In this document: in pieces, positions 1-9,253 of the stretch
Numbering within the stretch: position 1 is the stretch's first letter
Layout: each line of letters opens with the position of its first letter
DNA from: Lachnospiraceae bacterium
Lineage (GTDB): Bacteria; Bacillota; Clostridia; Lachnospirales; Lachnospiraceae
DNA length: 52,452 nt
NCBI GenBank assembly: GCA_017626325.1
Contig: JAGAIZ010000038.1
Coordinates: 1 to 52,452 of the forward strand
Reading direction: 5' to 3'
The notes under the pieces: generated by a model
Database searches by the model: none
What the model saw: the letters and a program-made list of their open reading frames with translations, nothing else
Told to the model about the DNA's origin: nothing
Translations under genes and position numbers: made by a program

Positions 1-127
1 CATCATCCTCTGTTTGAACCATATATAGACAAAAGCGATAAATATCTGCATAATATCGTTCAATAATAATACCGACTGCTTCTTTATTTCCGCTATGTAC
101 CTTTTGAATCAATTCACTGTCTTTCAT
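1..127 (-). CDS. ECF-type RNA polymerase sigma factor, N-terminal part (runs off left edge)
   Basis: The minus strand reads MKDSELIQKVHSGNKEAVG, then an IIERYYADIYRFCLYMV-like stretch, which is the beginning of sigma-70 region 2 as found in extracytoplasmic-function sigma factors (a helix rich in aromatic residues after a G-[ND]-x-x-A segment). The ATG at 127 is preceded by GGAG at a spacing of eight bases, and is preferred to an in-frame ATG at 145. Only 42 codons are inside the window, so region 4 and any anti-sigma partner are not visible. Its target regulon cannot be inferred. The 224 bases between this gene and gdhA contain no other gene that I can support. Confidence 0.7.
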   Translation of the reverse strand, partial: MKDSELIQKVHSGNKEAVGIIIERYYADIYRFCLYMVQTEDD

Positions 128-351
128 AGCGTTTTCTCCAATCATAAAACGTCTTACATCTTATATAACCATTGCAAAGTTAAAAAAGTTCACTATAAAC
201 AAGCTGATAATCGTAAGTTATCTTCTACTTATCAAAATTCTGACAATTCTTATGTCGTATCAATACATAAAGAAAAGCCCCATACACACCAGTCAAATCG
301 AGGATTTGATTTGTTTACAGGACTTCTCCATATAATCTTAGAATTCAGTTA

Positions 352-1737
<1,386 letters not shown>

Positions 1738-1753
1738 CTATCAGCATGAACCA

Positions 1754-1786
1754 ATAAAAAAAGCCGCAGACATAAAGTCCCGGCTT
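1754..1786 (-). terminator. Intrinsic terminator in the gdhA leader (candidate attenuator)
   Basis: On the minus strand AAGCCG pairs with CGGCTT around an inner GAC/GTC helix, and the stem is followed directly by seven T residues. It lies about 55 bases upstream of the gdhA start and downstream of the best promoter, so it is inside the gdhA leader and not only behind the preceding gene. Confidence 0.7.
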
Positions 1787-1806
1787 CACAGACTCCTTTG
1801 TCCATG
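1787..1806 (-). promoter_or_regulatory. Hexaloop hairpin adjacent to the gdhA leader terminator
   Basis: The RNA would read CATGGAC-AAAGGA-GTCTGTG, a 7-bp stem (two adjacent G-U pairs) with a six-base loop that has A at loop position 1 and G at position 4. This is the loop pattern known for RNA targets of ANTAR antiterminators, which often control nitrogen genes in Clostridia. Those targets normally have two such hairpins and I find only one clear copy, so the assignment is tentative. The proposed transcription start falls at the base of this hairpin. Confidence 0.35.
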
Positions 1807-1810
1807 TATC

Positions 1811-1839
1811 ATTATAGTATGGGATATCAAAATCCACAA
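1811..1839 (-). promoter_or_regulatory. Candidate sigma-A promoter for gdhA
   Basis: The minus strand has TTGTGG, a 17-bp spacer and a perfect TATAAT. The predicted start is near 1804, giving a leader of about 105 bases that contains the hexaloop hairpin and the terminator. Confidence 0.5.
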
Positions 1840-1915
1840 CCCCGATTTAGCAGATTAAAGCGTAAAAATTTTGTTAATATTTTTGGATATATTGTACAAT
1901 GATACTAAGATGCAA

Positions 1916-1937
1916 GAATTATTGTATACAATAATTC
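1916..1937. repeat. Perfect 22-bp palindrome upstream of gdhA (operator-like)
   Basis: The sequence is centred on ATTGTATACAAT and every base of the 22 is symmetrical. A shorter related palindrome, ATTGTACAAT, lies at 1891-1900. Both sit in the 312-base stretch between gdhA and the gene at 2011, upstream of the proposed gdhA promoter. The symmetry suggests a dimeric regulator, which is not identified. Apart from these, the promoter and the leader hairpins, I see nothing in this stretch. Confidence 0.45.
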
Positions 1938-2010
1938 AATTTCCAATAATCCCGTTTGATTATTCAAGTTTAATTATTCCTTACTCATCTCTATAAAATA
2001 TTCTTTACTT

Positions 2011-2442
2011 CTATAAATATTCTTTCATCCTCTCTATATTCTTCTCCTCGAAATCCACCAGTTCCCGCGCCAGTTCCATCGCTTCTCCTGTCGCGAGCTG
2101 GTTATGCTTCATGACCTTCCACATACTCGTAATTCCCCGGTTGCTGCCGCGAATCATCAGTTCCGCCAGATGCTCTTTACTGATATTTAATGCGGTGTTC
2201 ATATGGATATTGCCTTTAAGCATCATATCGCTGATCTGGTTCCCCCGGTATACTTCTCCCTGATTCTCTAATATTTTATCCAACGCCATATTGTGGATCT
2301 CCGAATACCGCAAAGACTGCTTCGATAATTCCAGCGAAAAGTCGTCGTCGCCGATCATATCCAGAATCGTATCGATCGCTGTCATCCCCATCTGGGTATT
2401 TTTCTGTATTTCTTTTAAGATAACCGCGTCATCATGTTTCAT
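2011..2442 (-). CDS. Conserved-looking helical protein of unknown function
   Basis: This gene encodes 143 residues from the ATG at 2442, which is preceded by a GGGG ribosome site. A longer reading from 2478 has no such site. The product is predicted to be all-helical, without signal peptide, membrane segment or cysteine motif. It contains amphipathic helices such as DTILDMIGDDDFSLELSKQ, and a C-terminal ELVDFEEKNIERMKEYL helix. The pattern is compatible with a small four-helix bundle, but I do not recognise the family and assign no function. It stands alone between the terminator at 2492-2524 and the gdhA leader. Confidence 0.7.
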   Translation of the reverse strand: MKHDDAVILKEIQKNTQMGMTAIDTILDMIGDDDFSLELSKQSLRYSEIHNMALDKILENQGEVYRGNQISDMMLKGNIHMNTALNISKEHLAELMIRGSNRGITSMWKVMKHNQLATGEAMELARELVDFEEKNIERMKEYL

Positions 2443-2491
2443 GTCCCTAACCCCTTTCCTGTCATTCTTGCTCAACAATTACACACATTAC

Positions 2492-2524
2492 AAAAAGAGC
2501 ATGGAATATCATCCCACACTCTTT
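2492..2524 (-). terminator. Intrinsic terminator after the SH3-domain protein gene
   Basis: AAAGAGTGTGG pairs with CCATGCTCTTT (two G-U pairs) and is followed by TTGT on the minus strand. It lies about 70 bases beyond the stop codon at 2593. Confidence 0.65.
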
Positions 2525-2592
2525 ATCTTTACCATTATTTGACTGCTTAATCATCCGGATTACAGATCACGTCTGCCCAGACTTCACATGTA

Positions 2593-3912
2593 TTACTCTA
2601 CGTACTCGGATTTCACATAAGCTGTTCTTCCATTATACTTGATCTTCGTCCAGCCGTCCGCCTGCTTCATGATTACGTCCAGTTTCTCCCCTACATAGGC
2701 TGTTCCGAGTTTCTCGCCGTTTTCGCTGGCCGACGCACGGACACGGACATTCTCCTTAACCGTAACAGTACCTGTAATCTCTGCGCTGCTGTTGTCAGCC
2801 TGTTCCTCGCTCTCTGCATCCCCGCTGTCATCAGAAGTATCCTCCGCAGAAGCCTCCATCGTCTCTGACGGCTCTAAGAATTCGCTCTTGATATACGCTT
2901 CGCCGCCCTCGTACTCGATCTTGCTCCAGCCGTTGCCTTTCTCTTCCAGCAGAGTGAATTCATCGCCCACAGCCGCTTTGCCCAGCTTGTCGGCTGTCTC
3001 GCTGTCGGAGGTTCTGATATTAACCACGTCAATAGCCTTAACCTTGGTCACTACCGCAACAGGCTCTTCCTGTGAATCTTCTGTCTCTTCCGATGCATCC
3101 GCTGTTTCTCCGGCCGTGTCGCCCTCCGTCTCTTCAGAGGCCGCATCACTCTCTCCGCTTCCTTCGGCGCGTGCCAAAGCCTCTCCTACGTTCTTGTCAA
3201 TCTCAGCATTTAAGTCAAGAATAAAATCAACCAGATCTTCATCCTCAGCAAGCATATCGTTATACTTCACCGCAACCATATTATTTAAGTCTATCACATC
3301 GTCCTGAACGTTCACGTCACGGATATAATTCAATTCGTTCTCATTTTCTTCTCCGTCCTCGTTGATGTAATAGCTGCCGTCCTCACGCTGGCACACATAA
3401 TAAACGCTCATGCCCGGAATGTTCTTATCATAGTCATAGAATTTCAATTCCGCGTACACATATGCGATATAACTTCCTTCCTTCGGTCCCGCCTTCGTAT
3501 AGACCTCCAGGGTAGGATATGCTTCAATATACTTACTTGTCTCCTTCGCTCTTAATAACTCTGTTTCATCCAGATAATCTACCAACTGGGACATCGTATC
3601 GGTGTCGCCTTCCATCATTGCGGTGTAATATTTATTGAACAGCTCGTTAATTTCCGGTACCGCGTCCTGTTCAAGCGGCACATCCGGTACGCTGATCAGG
3701 CTGCCCGCCATATTCACTTCTTCGCTTGCTACTTCTGTTTCTTCCTGCTCTGCCTTTTTCTTATTGGCATTTACTGCTATCACAACTGTAATCAATACAC
3801 AGATCACCAATACAACAGGCATCACGATCTTGGAATATCGAATCAACCAGTTTTTTAGGATTTCAAGCTTGGCTTTAATGAAACCCTGTATTGTGTTATT
3901 TGACGTATTCAT
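2593..3912 (-). CDS. Membrane-anchored protein with two C-terminal bacterial SH3 domains
   Basis: The protein has 439 residues. It begins with a short cytoplasmic segment and one membrane helix (IVMPVVLVICVLITVVIAV, about residues 29-47), so the rest should be extracytoplasmic. Residues of about 75-230 form a globular region without a recognised family. An acidic Ser/Glu/Asp-rich linker follows, then an SH3b repeat with the NIRTSDS motif near 300 and a second with VRVRASAS near 390, the second ending at the C-terminus. SH3b domains in exported proteins usually bind peptidoglycan. The start ATG at 3912 has AAAGG upstream. The tRNA-Arg gene lies just before it on the same strand, and a terminator follows. 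A role in cell-wall binding is inference. Confidence 0.8.
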   Translation of the reverse strand: MNTSNNTIQGFIKAKLEILKNWLIRYSKIVMPVVLVICVLITVVIAVNANKKKAEQEETEVASEEVNMAGSLISVPDVPLEQDAVPEINELFNKYYTAMMEGDTDTMSQLVDYLDETELLRAKETSKYIEAYPTLEVYTKAGPKEGSYIAYVYAELKFYDYDKNIPGMSVYYVCQREDGSYYINEDGEENENELNYIRDVNVQDDVIDLNNMVAVKYNDMLAEDEDLVDFILDLNAEIDKNVGEALARAEGSGESDAASEETEGDTAGETADASEETEDSQEEPVAVVTKVKAIDVVNIRTSDSETADKLGKAAVGDEFTLLEEKGNGWSKIEYEGGEAYIKSEFLEPSETMEASAEDTSDDSGDAESEEQADNSSAEITGTVTVKENVRVRASASENGEKLGTAYVGEKLDVIMKQADGWTKIKYNGRTAYVKSEYVE

Positions 3913-3940
3913 TTACAACAACCTTTCTTTATTAATAATT

Positions 3941-3968
3941 GACTTCATCTCCCGAAGAAGATGAAGTC
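3941..3968 (-). terminator. Ten-bp hairpin behind tRNA-Arg
   Basis: GACTTCATCT pairs perfectly with AGATGAAGTC across an 8-base loop, immediately 3' of the tRNA. The following AATTATTAAT is only weakly U-rich, so it may be a terminator or a processing structure. Transcription could continue into the SH3 gene. Confidence 0.4.
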
Positions 3969-3971
3969 TTA

Positions 3972-4043
3972 TGCACCCGACAGGACTCGAACCTGCATCA
4001 AAGGCGTCGGAGGCCTACGTTTTATCCATTAGACTACGGGTGC
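3972..4043 (-). tRNA. tRNA-Arg (anticodon CCG)
   Basis: A 72-base cloverleaf is visible on the minus strand. The acceptor arm pairs GCACCCG with CGGGTGC with discriminator A. The D-loop contains AATGGATA, the anticodon loop is CTCCGAC giving CCG, and the T-arm contains GGTTCGAGTCC. The 3' CCA is not encoded, as is common in Firmicutes. Anticodon CCG reads the codon CGG. The anticodon stem has a T-T mismatch at its outer pair. Confidence 0.93.
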
Positions 4044-4086
4044 CCGCTTATGTGAACAAATGTTACAATTTTGTTACATCTCGATT

Positions 4087-4115
4087 ATCATACCATAAGT
4101 GAGCACCGTTGTCCA
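4087..4115 (-). promoter_or_regulatory. Sigma-A promoter of tRNA-Arg
   Basis: The minus strand has TGGACA, a 17-bp spacer and TATGAT, with a TG one base before the -10 hexamer (extended -10). It lies about 40 bases upstream of the tRNA. Confidence 0.65.
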
Positions 4116-4128
4116 GTCTTCAAATTAT

Positions 4129-5016
4129 TTAAGTATAAATTTCCTCAATTTCCGATTTTTCTCTCCTGTACCGGTACAGGCTGTACGACAGCACCTCTTC
4201 CGGCTCCACCTGTGTCGTATTGACTTCTTTTACCATCTGTCTGTAGAAATCATATTCATTCTGTCCGTCGTCCGGCAGGAGCAGTACTTCATGAATAGAA
4301 CTGGGCAGGATAAGCAGATCCGACTGCCATTGGTCCGCAAGCTCCTTCATCTTCTCAGAATACAGCAGCGCGGCGGCGCCGTAGGTTTTCTCCCGGTTAG
4401 TGAGCACATACATCGGAAGATATGTGTCCTTTCCCAGTTCGATTCCTGTCGTCTGTGCCAGCAGCTCCTTCATGGATACGAGTAACTCCGGCAGCCCGGT
4501 TCTCATATTTTTCCGGGCGGCGCGATAAAGGCAGTCCAATGATTGCCCCCACATATCGAGATGATGCCTGTGAATCGTGATGGAGGCCCTGCCGATTTTC
4601 TTCTCTTCCATCGCGTAATAGAAAATAATCGCCAGATCATGCCACCTGTAATGCGGAAGCTTCTCTAACAGCTTACTGTTTTGCTCATAGCTTACAAGCT
4701 TATAGAAAATCCTGTCTCTCACCTGCTCGAAATCCATGAAAAAATCCAAATTCAGATCATTATCCGGCATATGCTCGTTATAGAACGTCATCATGTTCTC
4801 CGCCAGCCGCTCTATCGCGGCGCCGTTCTGATATTCCTCGTACAATCCCTCCAGATAGATCGTCGGGGATATGTGATCCGATTCTCTCATGATCATCACG
4901 CCGGTCAGTTCTATATCATTATTTTTGGTCACTTTAGTCGCTTTGATTTCGTAGGCGTCTCCCATTCTTTTCTGCAGTAAATCCACAATATTTTCTACAA
5001 ATACATTAAAATCCAT
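4129..5016 (-). CDS. Uncharacterised protein resembling the DUF5688 family
   Basis: This gene encodes 295 residues from the ATG at 5016, which has AGAGGG upstream. A longer frame starting at 5067 would run through the efp terminator and is rejected. The N-terminus (MDFNVFVENIVDLLQKRMG, then a KATKVTKNNDIELTGV segment) and the overall length match my recollection of DUF5688 proteins, common in gut Lachnospiraceae and without assigned function. There is no signal peptide, membrane helix or obvious catalytic motif. It is a single gene between the efp terminator and the tRNA promoter. The family assignment is from memory and should be treated as moderate. Confidence 0.7.
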   Translation of the reverse strand: MDFNVFVENIVDLLQKRMGDAYEIKATKVTKNNDIELTGVMIMRESDHISPTIYLEGLYEEYQNGAAIERLAENMMTFYNEHMPDNDLNLDFFMDFEQVRDRIFYKLVSYEQNSKLLEKLPHYRWHDLAIIFYYAMEEKKIGRASITIHRHHLDMWGQSLDCLYRAARKNMRTGLPELLVSMKELLAQTTGIELGKDTYLPMYVLTNREKTYGAAALLYSEKMKELADQWQSDLLILPSSIHEVLLLPDDGQNEYDFYRQMVKEVNTTQVEPEEVLSYSLYRYRREKSEIEEIYT

Positions 5017-5049
5017 TTTCCCTCTTTCCCATTCTCTCCGGGCAGGGAT

Positions 5050-5092
5050 ATGAAAAAACAAAGACAATGGCCGCTTACGCTTCCATTGTCTT
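5050..5092 (-). terminator. Intrinsic terminator of the aro-efp operon
   Basis: AAGACAATGG pairs with CCATTGTCTT around a 12-base loop and is followed by TGTTTTTTC on the minus strand, 30 bases after the efp stop codon. Confidence 0.85.
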
Positions 5093-5121
5093 ATAGGCTT
5101 GTCTATTGACTGCGATATTTC

Positions 5122-5679
5122 TTATACTCTGGACAGATACTCGCCGGTTCTGGTATCGATCTTAATAACCTCACCCTGATCTACGAACAGCGGCACCATA
5201 ACCTTAGCGCCCGTCTCAACGATCGCGGGCTTCGTAGCTCCCGTAGCCGTATCGCCCTTAAATCCGGGCTCTGTCTCCGTAATCTCTAACTCTACGAATA
5301 AAGGCGGCTCAATCGCAAATACATTGCCGTTGTAAGAACAGATCTTAACCATCTCATTCTCTTTCACGAACTTAAGAGCATCGCCTACTGTATCGCCATT
5401 CAAAGCGATCTGGTCATAGGTCTCCGTATCCATAAAGTTATATAAATCACCGTCAGAATATAAATACTGCATATCTTTTCTATCAATACGTGCCTGCGGG
5501 CATTTCTCTGTAGGTCTGAAGGTTTTCTCTACAACGCCGCCGTTGATGATGTTTTTCAGCTTCGTTCTGACAAAGGCCGCTCCCTTACCGGGTTTCACAT
5601 GCTGGAACTCAATTATCTGATAAACATTACCCTCAAACTCGATGGTAATACCATTTCTGAAATCACCTGCTGAAATCAT
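5122..5679 (-). CDS. efp: Translation elongation factor P
   Basis: The protein has 185 residues, the normal EF-P length, and aligns throughout. It carries the N-terminal KOW-like domain with the loop [10 protein letters not shown], whose tip Lys32 is the site modified in many bacteria, followed by two OB-fold domains ending in [14 protein letters not shown] relieves ribosome stalling at consecutive prolines. An AGGAGG ribosome site precedes the ATG. It is the last gene of the unit yqeG-aroE-aroK-aroQ-efp and is followed by a strong terminator. The 87-base gap upstream contains TTGAAA and TATAAA 15 bp apart, so an internal promoter is possible but spacing is poor. Confidence 0.97.
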   Translation of the reverse strand: MISAGDFRNGITIEFEGNVYQIIEFQHVKPGKGAAFVRTKLKNIINGGVVEKTFRPTEKCPQARIDRKDMQYLYSDGDLYNFMDTETYDQIALNGDTVGDALKFVKENEMVKICSYNGNVFAIEPPLFVELEITETEPGFKGDTATGATKPAIVETGAKVMVPLFVDQGEVIKIDTRTGEYLSRV

Positions 5680-5766
5680 AAACTAATCCTCCTAAATTTT
5701 CACAAATATAATTCTTTTCTAGTTTATACTAAATAATATCATTTTTCAACTAATTTAAAAATTTTT

Positions 5767-6210
5767 TCATTCACTTTTTTCATTGGCCGCCAGAATATAA
5801 TCGATAGCCTCCAGATATCCGTCCAGACCATGGCCGTAAATCTGTCTGTCACATACCGGTGCAGTCACCGACACTTTGCGGAATTCTTCCCGCTTCGTTA
5901 TATCAGAGATATGGATCTCCACTTTAGGAACGACGATGCTCGCGAGCGCATCCCGAATCGCATAGCTGTAATGGGTGAACGCGCCCGGATTGATGACGAT
6001 TCCTTCGGTTCCGTCGAAATAGGAATCCTGAATGCGGTCAATAATCGCTCCCTCATGATTGCTCTGGAACACCTCAATCGTACAGTTCTCCTGCTCTCCC
6101 TTCTTCGCAATCATCTTAAGCAGATAGTCATAATCCTGTGTGCCGTACACGCTTTTCTCCCGAATACCAAGAAAATTCAGATTCGGTCCGTTAATAATTA
6201 GTAATTTCAT
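5767..6210 (-). CDS. aroQ: 3-dehydroquinate dehydratase, type II
   Basis: This 147-residue cytoplasmic enzyme converts 3-dehydroquinate to 3-dehydroshikimate. Length and motifs are those of the dodecameric type II family: IINGPNLNFLG at the N-terminus, the catalytic Tyr22 in SVYGTQ, the FQSNHEGAIID segment, NPGAFTHYS in the middle and VEIHISDI with the catalytic His. GGGAGG precedes the ATG. It lies between aroK and efp on the same strand, so three consecutive shikimate-pathway steps are grouped here. Confidence 0.96.
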   Translation of the reverse strand: MKLLIINGPNLNFLGIREKSVYGTQDYDYLLKMIAKKGEQENCTIEVFQSNHEGAIIDRIQDSYFDGTEGIVINPGAFTHYSYAIRDALASIVVPKVEIHISDITKREEFRKVSVTAPVCDRQIYGHGLDGYLEAIDYILAANEKSE

Positions 6211-6239
6211 GTCATCCTCCCTCTTTGACGCCTGTCTTG

Positions 6240-6743
6240 TTACAGTTGTTTCTCTATTTCGCTGATAATCTGTTCGAAATCCTTGCCGTCCACATCCACG
6301 ATCACATCCGCCGCTTTCGCGTAGTTTTCCTCCCGCTGCGCCATCAGAGTCCGTATCTTATCCTGTGGATTTTCCCCCTGCAGAAGCGGTCTGGTCGTAT
6401 CATGCTTCAATCTCTCGTAGATTGTCTCGGCTTTGGCGCGCAGATAGACTACCCGCCCCAACTGATGCAGCAGTTCTCTGTTTACTTCCCGCATCGGCAG
6501 ACCGCCGCCTACCGATATGATCTGATTGCCCGCCGTGACGATCAGTTTCCTGAGACATTCCGTCTCCCGGTCCCTGAAATATGCCTCCCCGTCTGCCGCG
6601 AAAATATCCGATATGCTTCTCTTCTCTTCTTTTTCAATCTCTTTGTCCGTATCCATCACTGCTTTTCTGAGGCGGTAAGACAATCTTAATCCCACCGTAG
6701 TCTTGCCGCAGCCCATAAAGCCAATCAAAATCACATTTCCCAT
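6240..6743 (-). CDS. aroK: Shikimate kinase
   Basis: The protein has 167 residues and phosphorylates shikimate with ATP. The Walker A loop GFMGCGKTT occupies residues 8-16. The shikimate-binding DTDKEIE and FRDRE motifs follow, then SVGGGLPMR in the middle, and the LID arginine region TTRPLLQG. All are canonical. It is 29 bases upstream of aroQ. A GGGAG sequence lies 11 bases before the ATG, slightly far for a ribosome site. Confidence 0.95.
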   Translation of the reverse strand: MGNVILIGFMGCGKTTVGLRLSYRLRKAVMDTDKEIEKEEKRSISDIFAADGEAYFRDRETECLRKLIVTAGNQIISVGGGLPMREVNRELLHQLGRVVYLRAKAETIYERLKHDTTRPLLQGENPQDKIRTLMAQREENYAKAADVIVDVDGKDFEQIISEIEKQL

Positions 6744-6811
6744 CTTCTGTATAACTCCCGTCCATATCCGCCTGATCTGGCGTCTGTCCGTCGCCGGCAG
6801 AATAATGCTTT

Positions 6812-7675
6812 CTATACGAAATGAGCCTTCATCTTCTCATATACCGCCATAGCGTCTTCTTCGGACACCTTCACCCCGTTCCATAATTCATAGGCTATGA
6901 TTCCCTGATATAACAACATCTTGAGTCCGTTAAAGGCAGCGCCGCCATTCTCCCTGACAAGCCGCATGAATTTCGTCTCCCACGGGCTGTAGATCAGATC
7001 GAATCCGGTATGGATTCTCTGATAGAACGCTCTGTCCTCGATCACCACATCCTCCACATGCGGATACAGACCGACAGAAGTCCCCTGTATCGCCAGGAAC
7101 TGCCGCTCCGGCAGTCTGGTATATTCGTCAAGCGTCATCGGTATGACCACTTCCGCCCCTGTCGTCCGGTTCACTTCCTCCGCTACCGTTCTTGCTTTTT
7201 GAAGCGTCCGGTTCAACAGGTATACCTTACCCGCTCCTTTGGACGCGCACAGATACGCCACCGCCCTGGCGGCTCCCCCCGCGCCCAGCAGTATGATATC
7301 CTCCCCTTCTATGCGGATGCCCTCGCTGTCCATCGCCCGGTACAGCCCTTCCATATCCGTATTGTATCCTTTGTAACCGCCCTCAGTCCTCACGAGCGTG
7401 TTCACAGCGCCGATATTCTCAGCCAGCGTATCAATATCCTTCAGGCTGTCTATCACTTCACTTTTATAAGGGATCGTCACATTCATTCCCTGCAGGTTCA
7501 GCGCGTAAGCGCCTTTCACAGCGTCTGATACCCTGCCTTCCTCCACCAGAAAAGGCACATATACCATATTGTGTCCCAGACGCTCCGCCAGCGTATTATG
7601 TATCACCGGTGACAGCGTATGCTCCACCGGATTGCCTATCAGTCCGCATGTTCTTGTTCTACCGTCTATTGTCAT
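6812..7675 (-). CDS. aroE: Shikimate dehydrogenase (NADP)
   Basis: This gene encodes 287 residues from the ATG at 7675, which is preceded by GGAGG at five bases; an ATG at 7687 would place that ribosome site inside the gene. The enzyme reduces 3-dehydroshikimate. The substrate domain shows LIGNPVEHTLSP, the catalytic Lys in MNVTIPYKSEV and the NTDMEG motif. The nucleotide domain has LGAGGAARA and the NRTLQKA segment typical of NADP preference. The start codon lies inside the last codons of yqeG, so the two are translationally coupled. Confidence 0.95.
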   Translation of the reverse strand: MTIDGRTRTCGLIGNPVEHTLSPVIHNTLAERLGHNMVYVPFLVEEGRVSDAVKGAYALNLQGMNVTIPYKSEVIDSLKDIDTLAENIGAVNTLVRTEGGYKGYNTDMEGLYRAMDSEGIRIEGEDIILLGAGGAARAVAYLCASKGAGKVYLLNRTLQKARTVAEEVNRTTGAEVVIPMTLDEYTRLPERQFLAIQGTSVGLYPHVEDVVIEDRAFYQRIHTGFDLIYSPWETKFMRLVRENGGAAFNGLKMLLYQGIIAYELWNGVKVSEEDAMAVYEKMKAHFV

Positions 7676-8213
7676 TTTTCCCTCCATACCGAAGCTCTTC
7701 TGGGGCTTCCTTACTGCCGGATCTCTGATAGAAAAACAGCACGATCCACTCCAGCCGCCGCTTTAACACGATCTGAATCTCTTCCCTGGGATGAATCGGC
7801 CTGACAAGAATCGACAGAATACCCGCCTTCTTCGCGCCCCATATATCCGTAAAAAGCTGGTCGCCCACGAACACCGTCGTATCCGCCGCAGTATTCATAA
7901 TCTCCATCGCCCTTCTGTAATTTGCAGCCGAGGGCTTGCCCGCTTTATAGATATAACGGGAATGTACCGCGTCATTAAACATTTTGACCCGTGGCTCCTT
8001 GTTGTTCGACAGAAGCATACTTTCAAAGCCGATCCGCCGCAGTCTGTCAAACAGTGCGACGCTTCTTGCATCCGCCGGAGCGCCATGCGGGACAAGCGTA
8101 TTGTCGATATCGAAGATTACTCCCCGATAGCCGTTTCGGTATAACGCCTCAAAATCTATCTCATATGCGGAATCCAGATAGATATCCGGATAAAAACATT
8201 CTAACAGCGCCAT
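7659..8213 (-). CDS. yqeG: YqeG family HAD-IIIA phosphatase
   Basis: The protein has 184 residues. The HAD catalytic motif I is FDIDNTLVPHG near residue 35, motif II is LLSNNKE, and motif IV is FVGDQLFTDIWGA. These match the YqeG/GEP4 group of HAD phosphatases, some of which dephosphorylate phosphatidylglycerophosphate. The substrate in this organism is not known. It is the first gene of the aro-efp unit, and its 3' end overlaps the aroE start by 17 bases. Confidence 0.88.
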   Translation of the reverse strand: MALLECFYPDIYLDSAYEIDFEALYRNGYRGVIFDIDNTLVPHGAPADARSVALFDRLRRIGFESMLLSNNKEPRVKMFNDAVHSRYIYKAGKPSAANYRRAMEIMNTAADTTVFVGDQLFTDIWGAKKAGILSILVRPIHPREEIQIVLKRRLEWIVLFFYQRSGSKEAPEELRYGGKNDNRR

Positions 8214-8259
8214 GTCGTCTTACTCTCCCTCATAAGCAGTCTTTGCAATCTTCTATATC

Positions 8260-8293
8260 ATAACAAAACCTCTTGCGGCTATGCAAGAGGTTT
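8260..8293 (-). terminator. Intrinsic terminator of the nrdR unit
   Basis: AAACCTCTTGC pairs perfectly with GCAAGAGGTTT around a six-base loop, followed by TTGTTA. It separates the nrdR unit from yqeG. Confidence 0.75.
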
Positions 8294-8357
8294 GTCGTCT
8301 TTCACGATTTCTTTCATAATTTCTTCTTCACGATTCCTGATCTGCTGAATCTCATAA

Positions 8358-8630
8358 TCACTTCAGATTCTTCACTATCCTGTTATATCTTGCGGCAAAG
8401 GCAATTCTCAGAATATTGCATAAAAGCATCAGCAAAATATCCCATACCAGGAAGGAATACGCCTTACCGACAAACGCGTCATACCATGCGGCCCCTTCCC
8501 ATATCTTATTGCCAAAAAATAAGAGCAGCAGCAGCAACAGCGCAATCGCAAGAAATAACCAGCGAAACCCGTTTGCTATCGTCATCGGCACACTTGCCTT
8601 TGCTACAATTTCCTTTTCCTGATCCGTCAT
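8358..8630 (-). CDS. Small membrane protein of unknown function
   Basis: This protein has 90 residues with two predicted membrane helices: a leucine-rich one (WLFLAIALLLLLLLFF, about residues 24-39) and a second (FLVWDILLMLLCNILRIAF, about 60-78). There is no known motif. The start lies four bases beyond the nrdR stop codon, with GGGG and GGTAGG in the end of nrdR serving as ribosome site, so it is co-transcribed and probably translationally coupled to nrdR. Function cannot be assigned. Confidence 0.7.
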   Translation of the reverse strand: MTDQEKEIVAKASVPMTIANGFRWLFLAIALLLLLLLFFGNKIWEGAAWYDAFVGKAYSFLVWDILLMLLCNILRIAFAARYNRIVKNLK

Positions 8631-8633
8631 ATC

Positions 8634-9101
8634 CTACCCCTGCTTATCCTCTTTATCCAGTACTTTCTTAAGTTCGTCCATAAAAGTATTGATATCCTTA
8701 AACTCCCGGTATACCGAAGCGAATCTGACATAAGCGACCGCTTCCAAATCCTTCAGCTTATTCATAACGATCTCACCGATCACCTGACTCGGGATTTCCT
8801 TCTCTTCCATATTGAAGATCTCCGTCTCCACCTCGTCTACCAGTTGGTTGATCTGATTGGCGCTGATTGGTCTCTTATGGCACGCACGCAGCACGCCGGC
8901 TTCGATTTTGGCCCTGTCATATGTCTCTCTGTTATTATCCTTCTTAATGATAATAAGCGGTATTGTCTCCACTTTCTCATACGTCGTAAAACGCTTATCA
9001 CACTCGTCGCAGACACGTCTTCTGCGAATGGAATTGTTATCTTCGGCAGGCCTGCTGTCGATTACTCTTGTATTCTCATGACCACAGAAAGGGCATTTCA
9101 T
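8634..9101 (-). CDS. nrdR: Transcriptional repressor NrdR
   Basis: This gene encodes 155 residues from the ATG at 9101, which follows AAGGAGG. An upstream ATG at 9128 lacks a ribosome site. The N-terminal zinc ribbon has CPFCGHENT and CDECDKRFTTYE, and the rest is the ATP-cone domain that senses ATP/dATP. NrdR represses ribonucleotide reductase genes. A near-perfect promoter lies upstream and a small membrane protein follows. No nrd genes are in the window. Confidence 0.96.
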   Translation of the reverse strand: MKCPFCGHENTRVIDSRPAEDNNSIRRRRVCDECDKRFTTYEKVETIPLIIIKKDNNRETYDRAKIEAGVLRACHKRPISANQINQLVDEVETEIFNMEEKEIPSQVIGEIVMNKLKDLEAVAYVRFASVYREFKDINTFMDELKKVLDKEDKQG

Positions 9102-9154
9102 TCGGATATCCTCCTTAAACATCAGCATATGATATTCTTTCGCTCAATATAGTT

Positions 9155-9183
9155 ATTATATGTGATGTTTAAATTTATGTCAA
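9155..9183 (-). promoter_or_regulatory. Consensus sigma-A promoter of nrdR
   Basis: The minus strand has TTGACA, exactly 17 bp and TATAAT, both hexamers matching consensus. Transcription should start near 9148, giving a leader of about 45 bases. Confidence 0.85.
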
Positions 9184-9253
9184 CTATTTTATGGAAACTA
9201 TACCATGAAAACGGCATTTTTTTACTGTCGAAATTACGTGTATGCTTTCCGTA

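Noticed and set aside
294-311. Terminator of gdhA
   Set aside because: The TCAAATC/GATTTGA inverted repeat is short and AT-rich and is not followed by a U-run on the minus strand.
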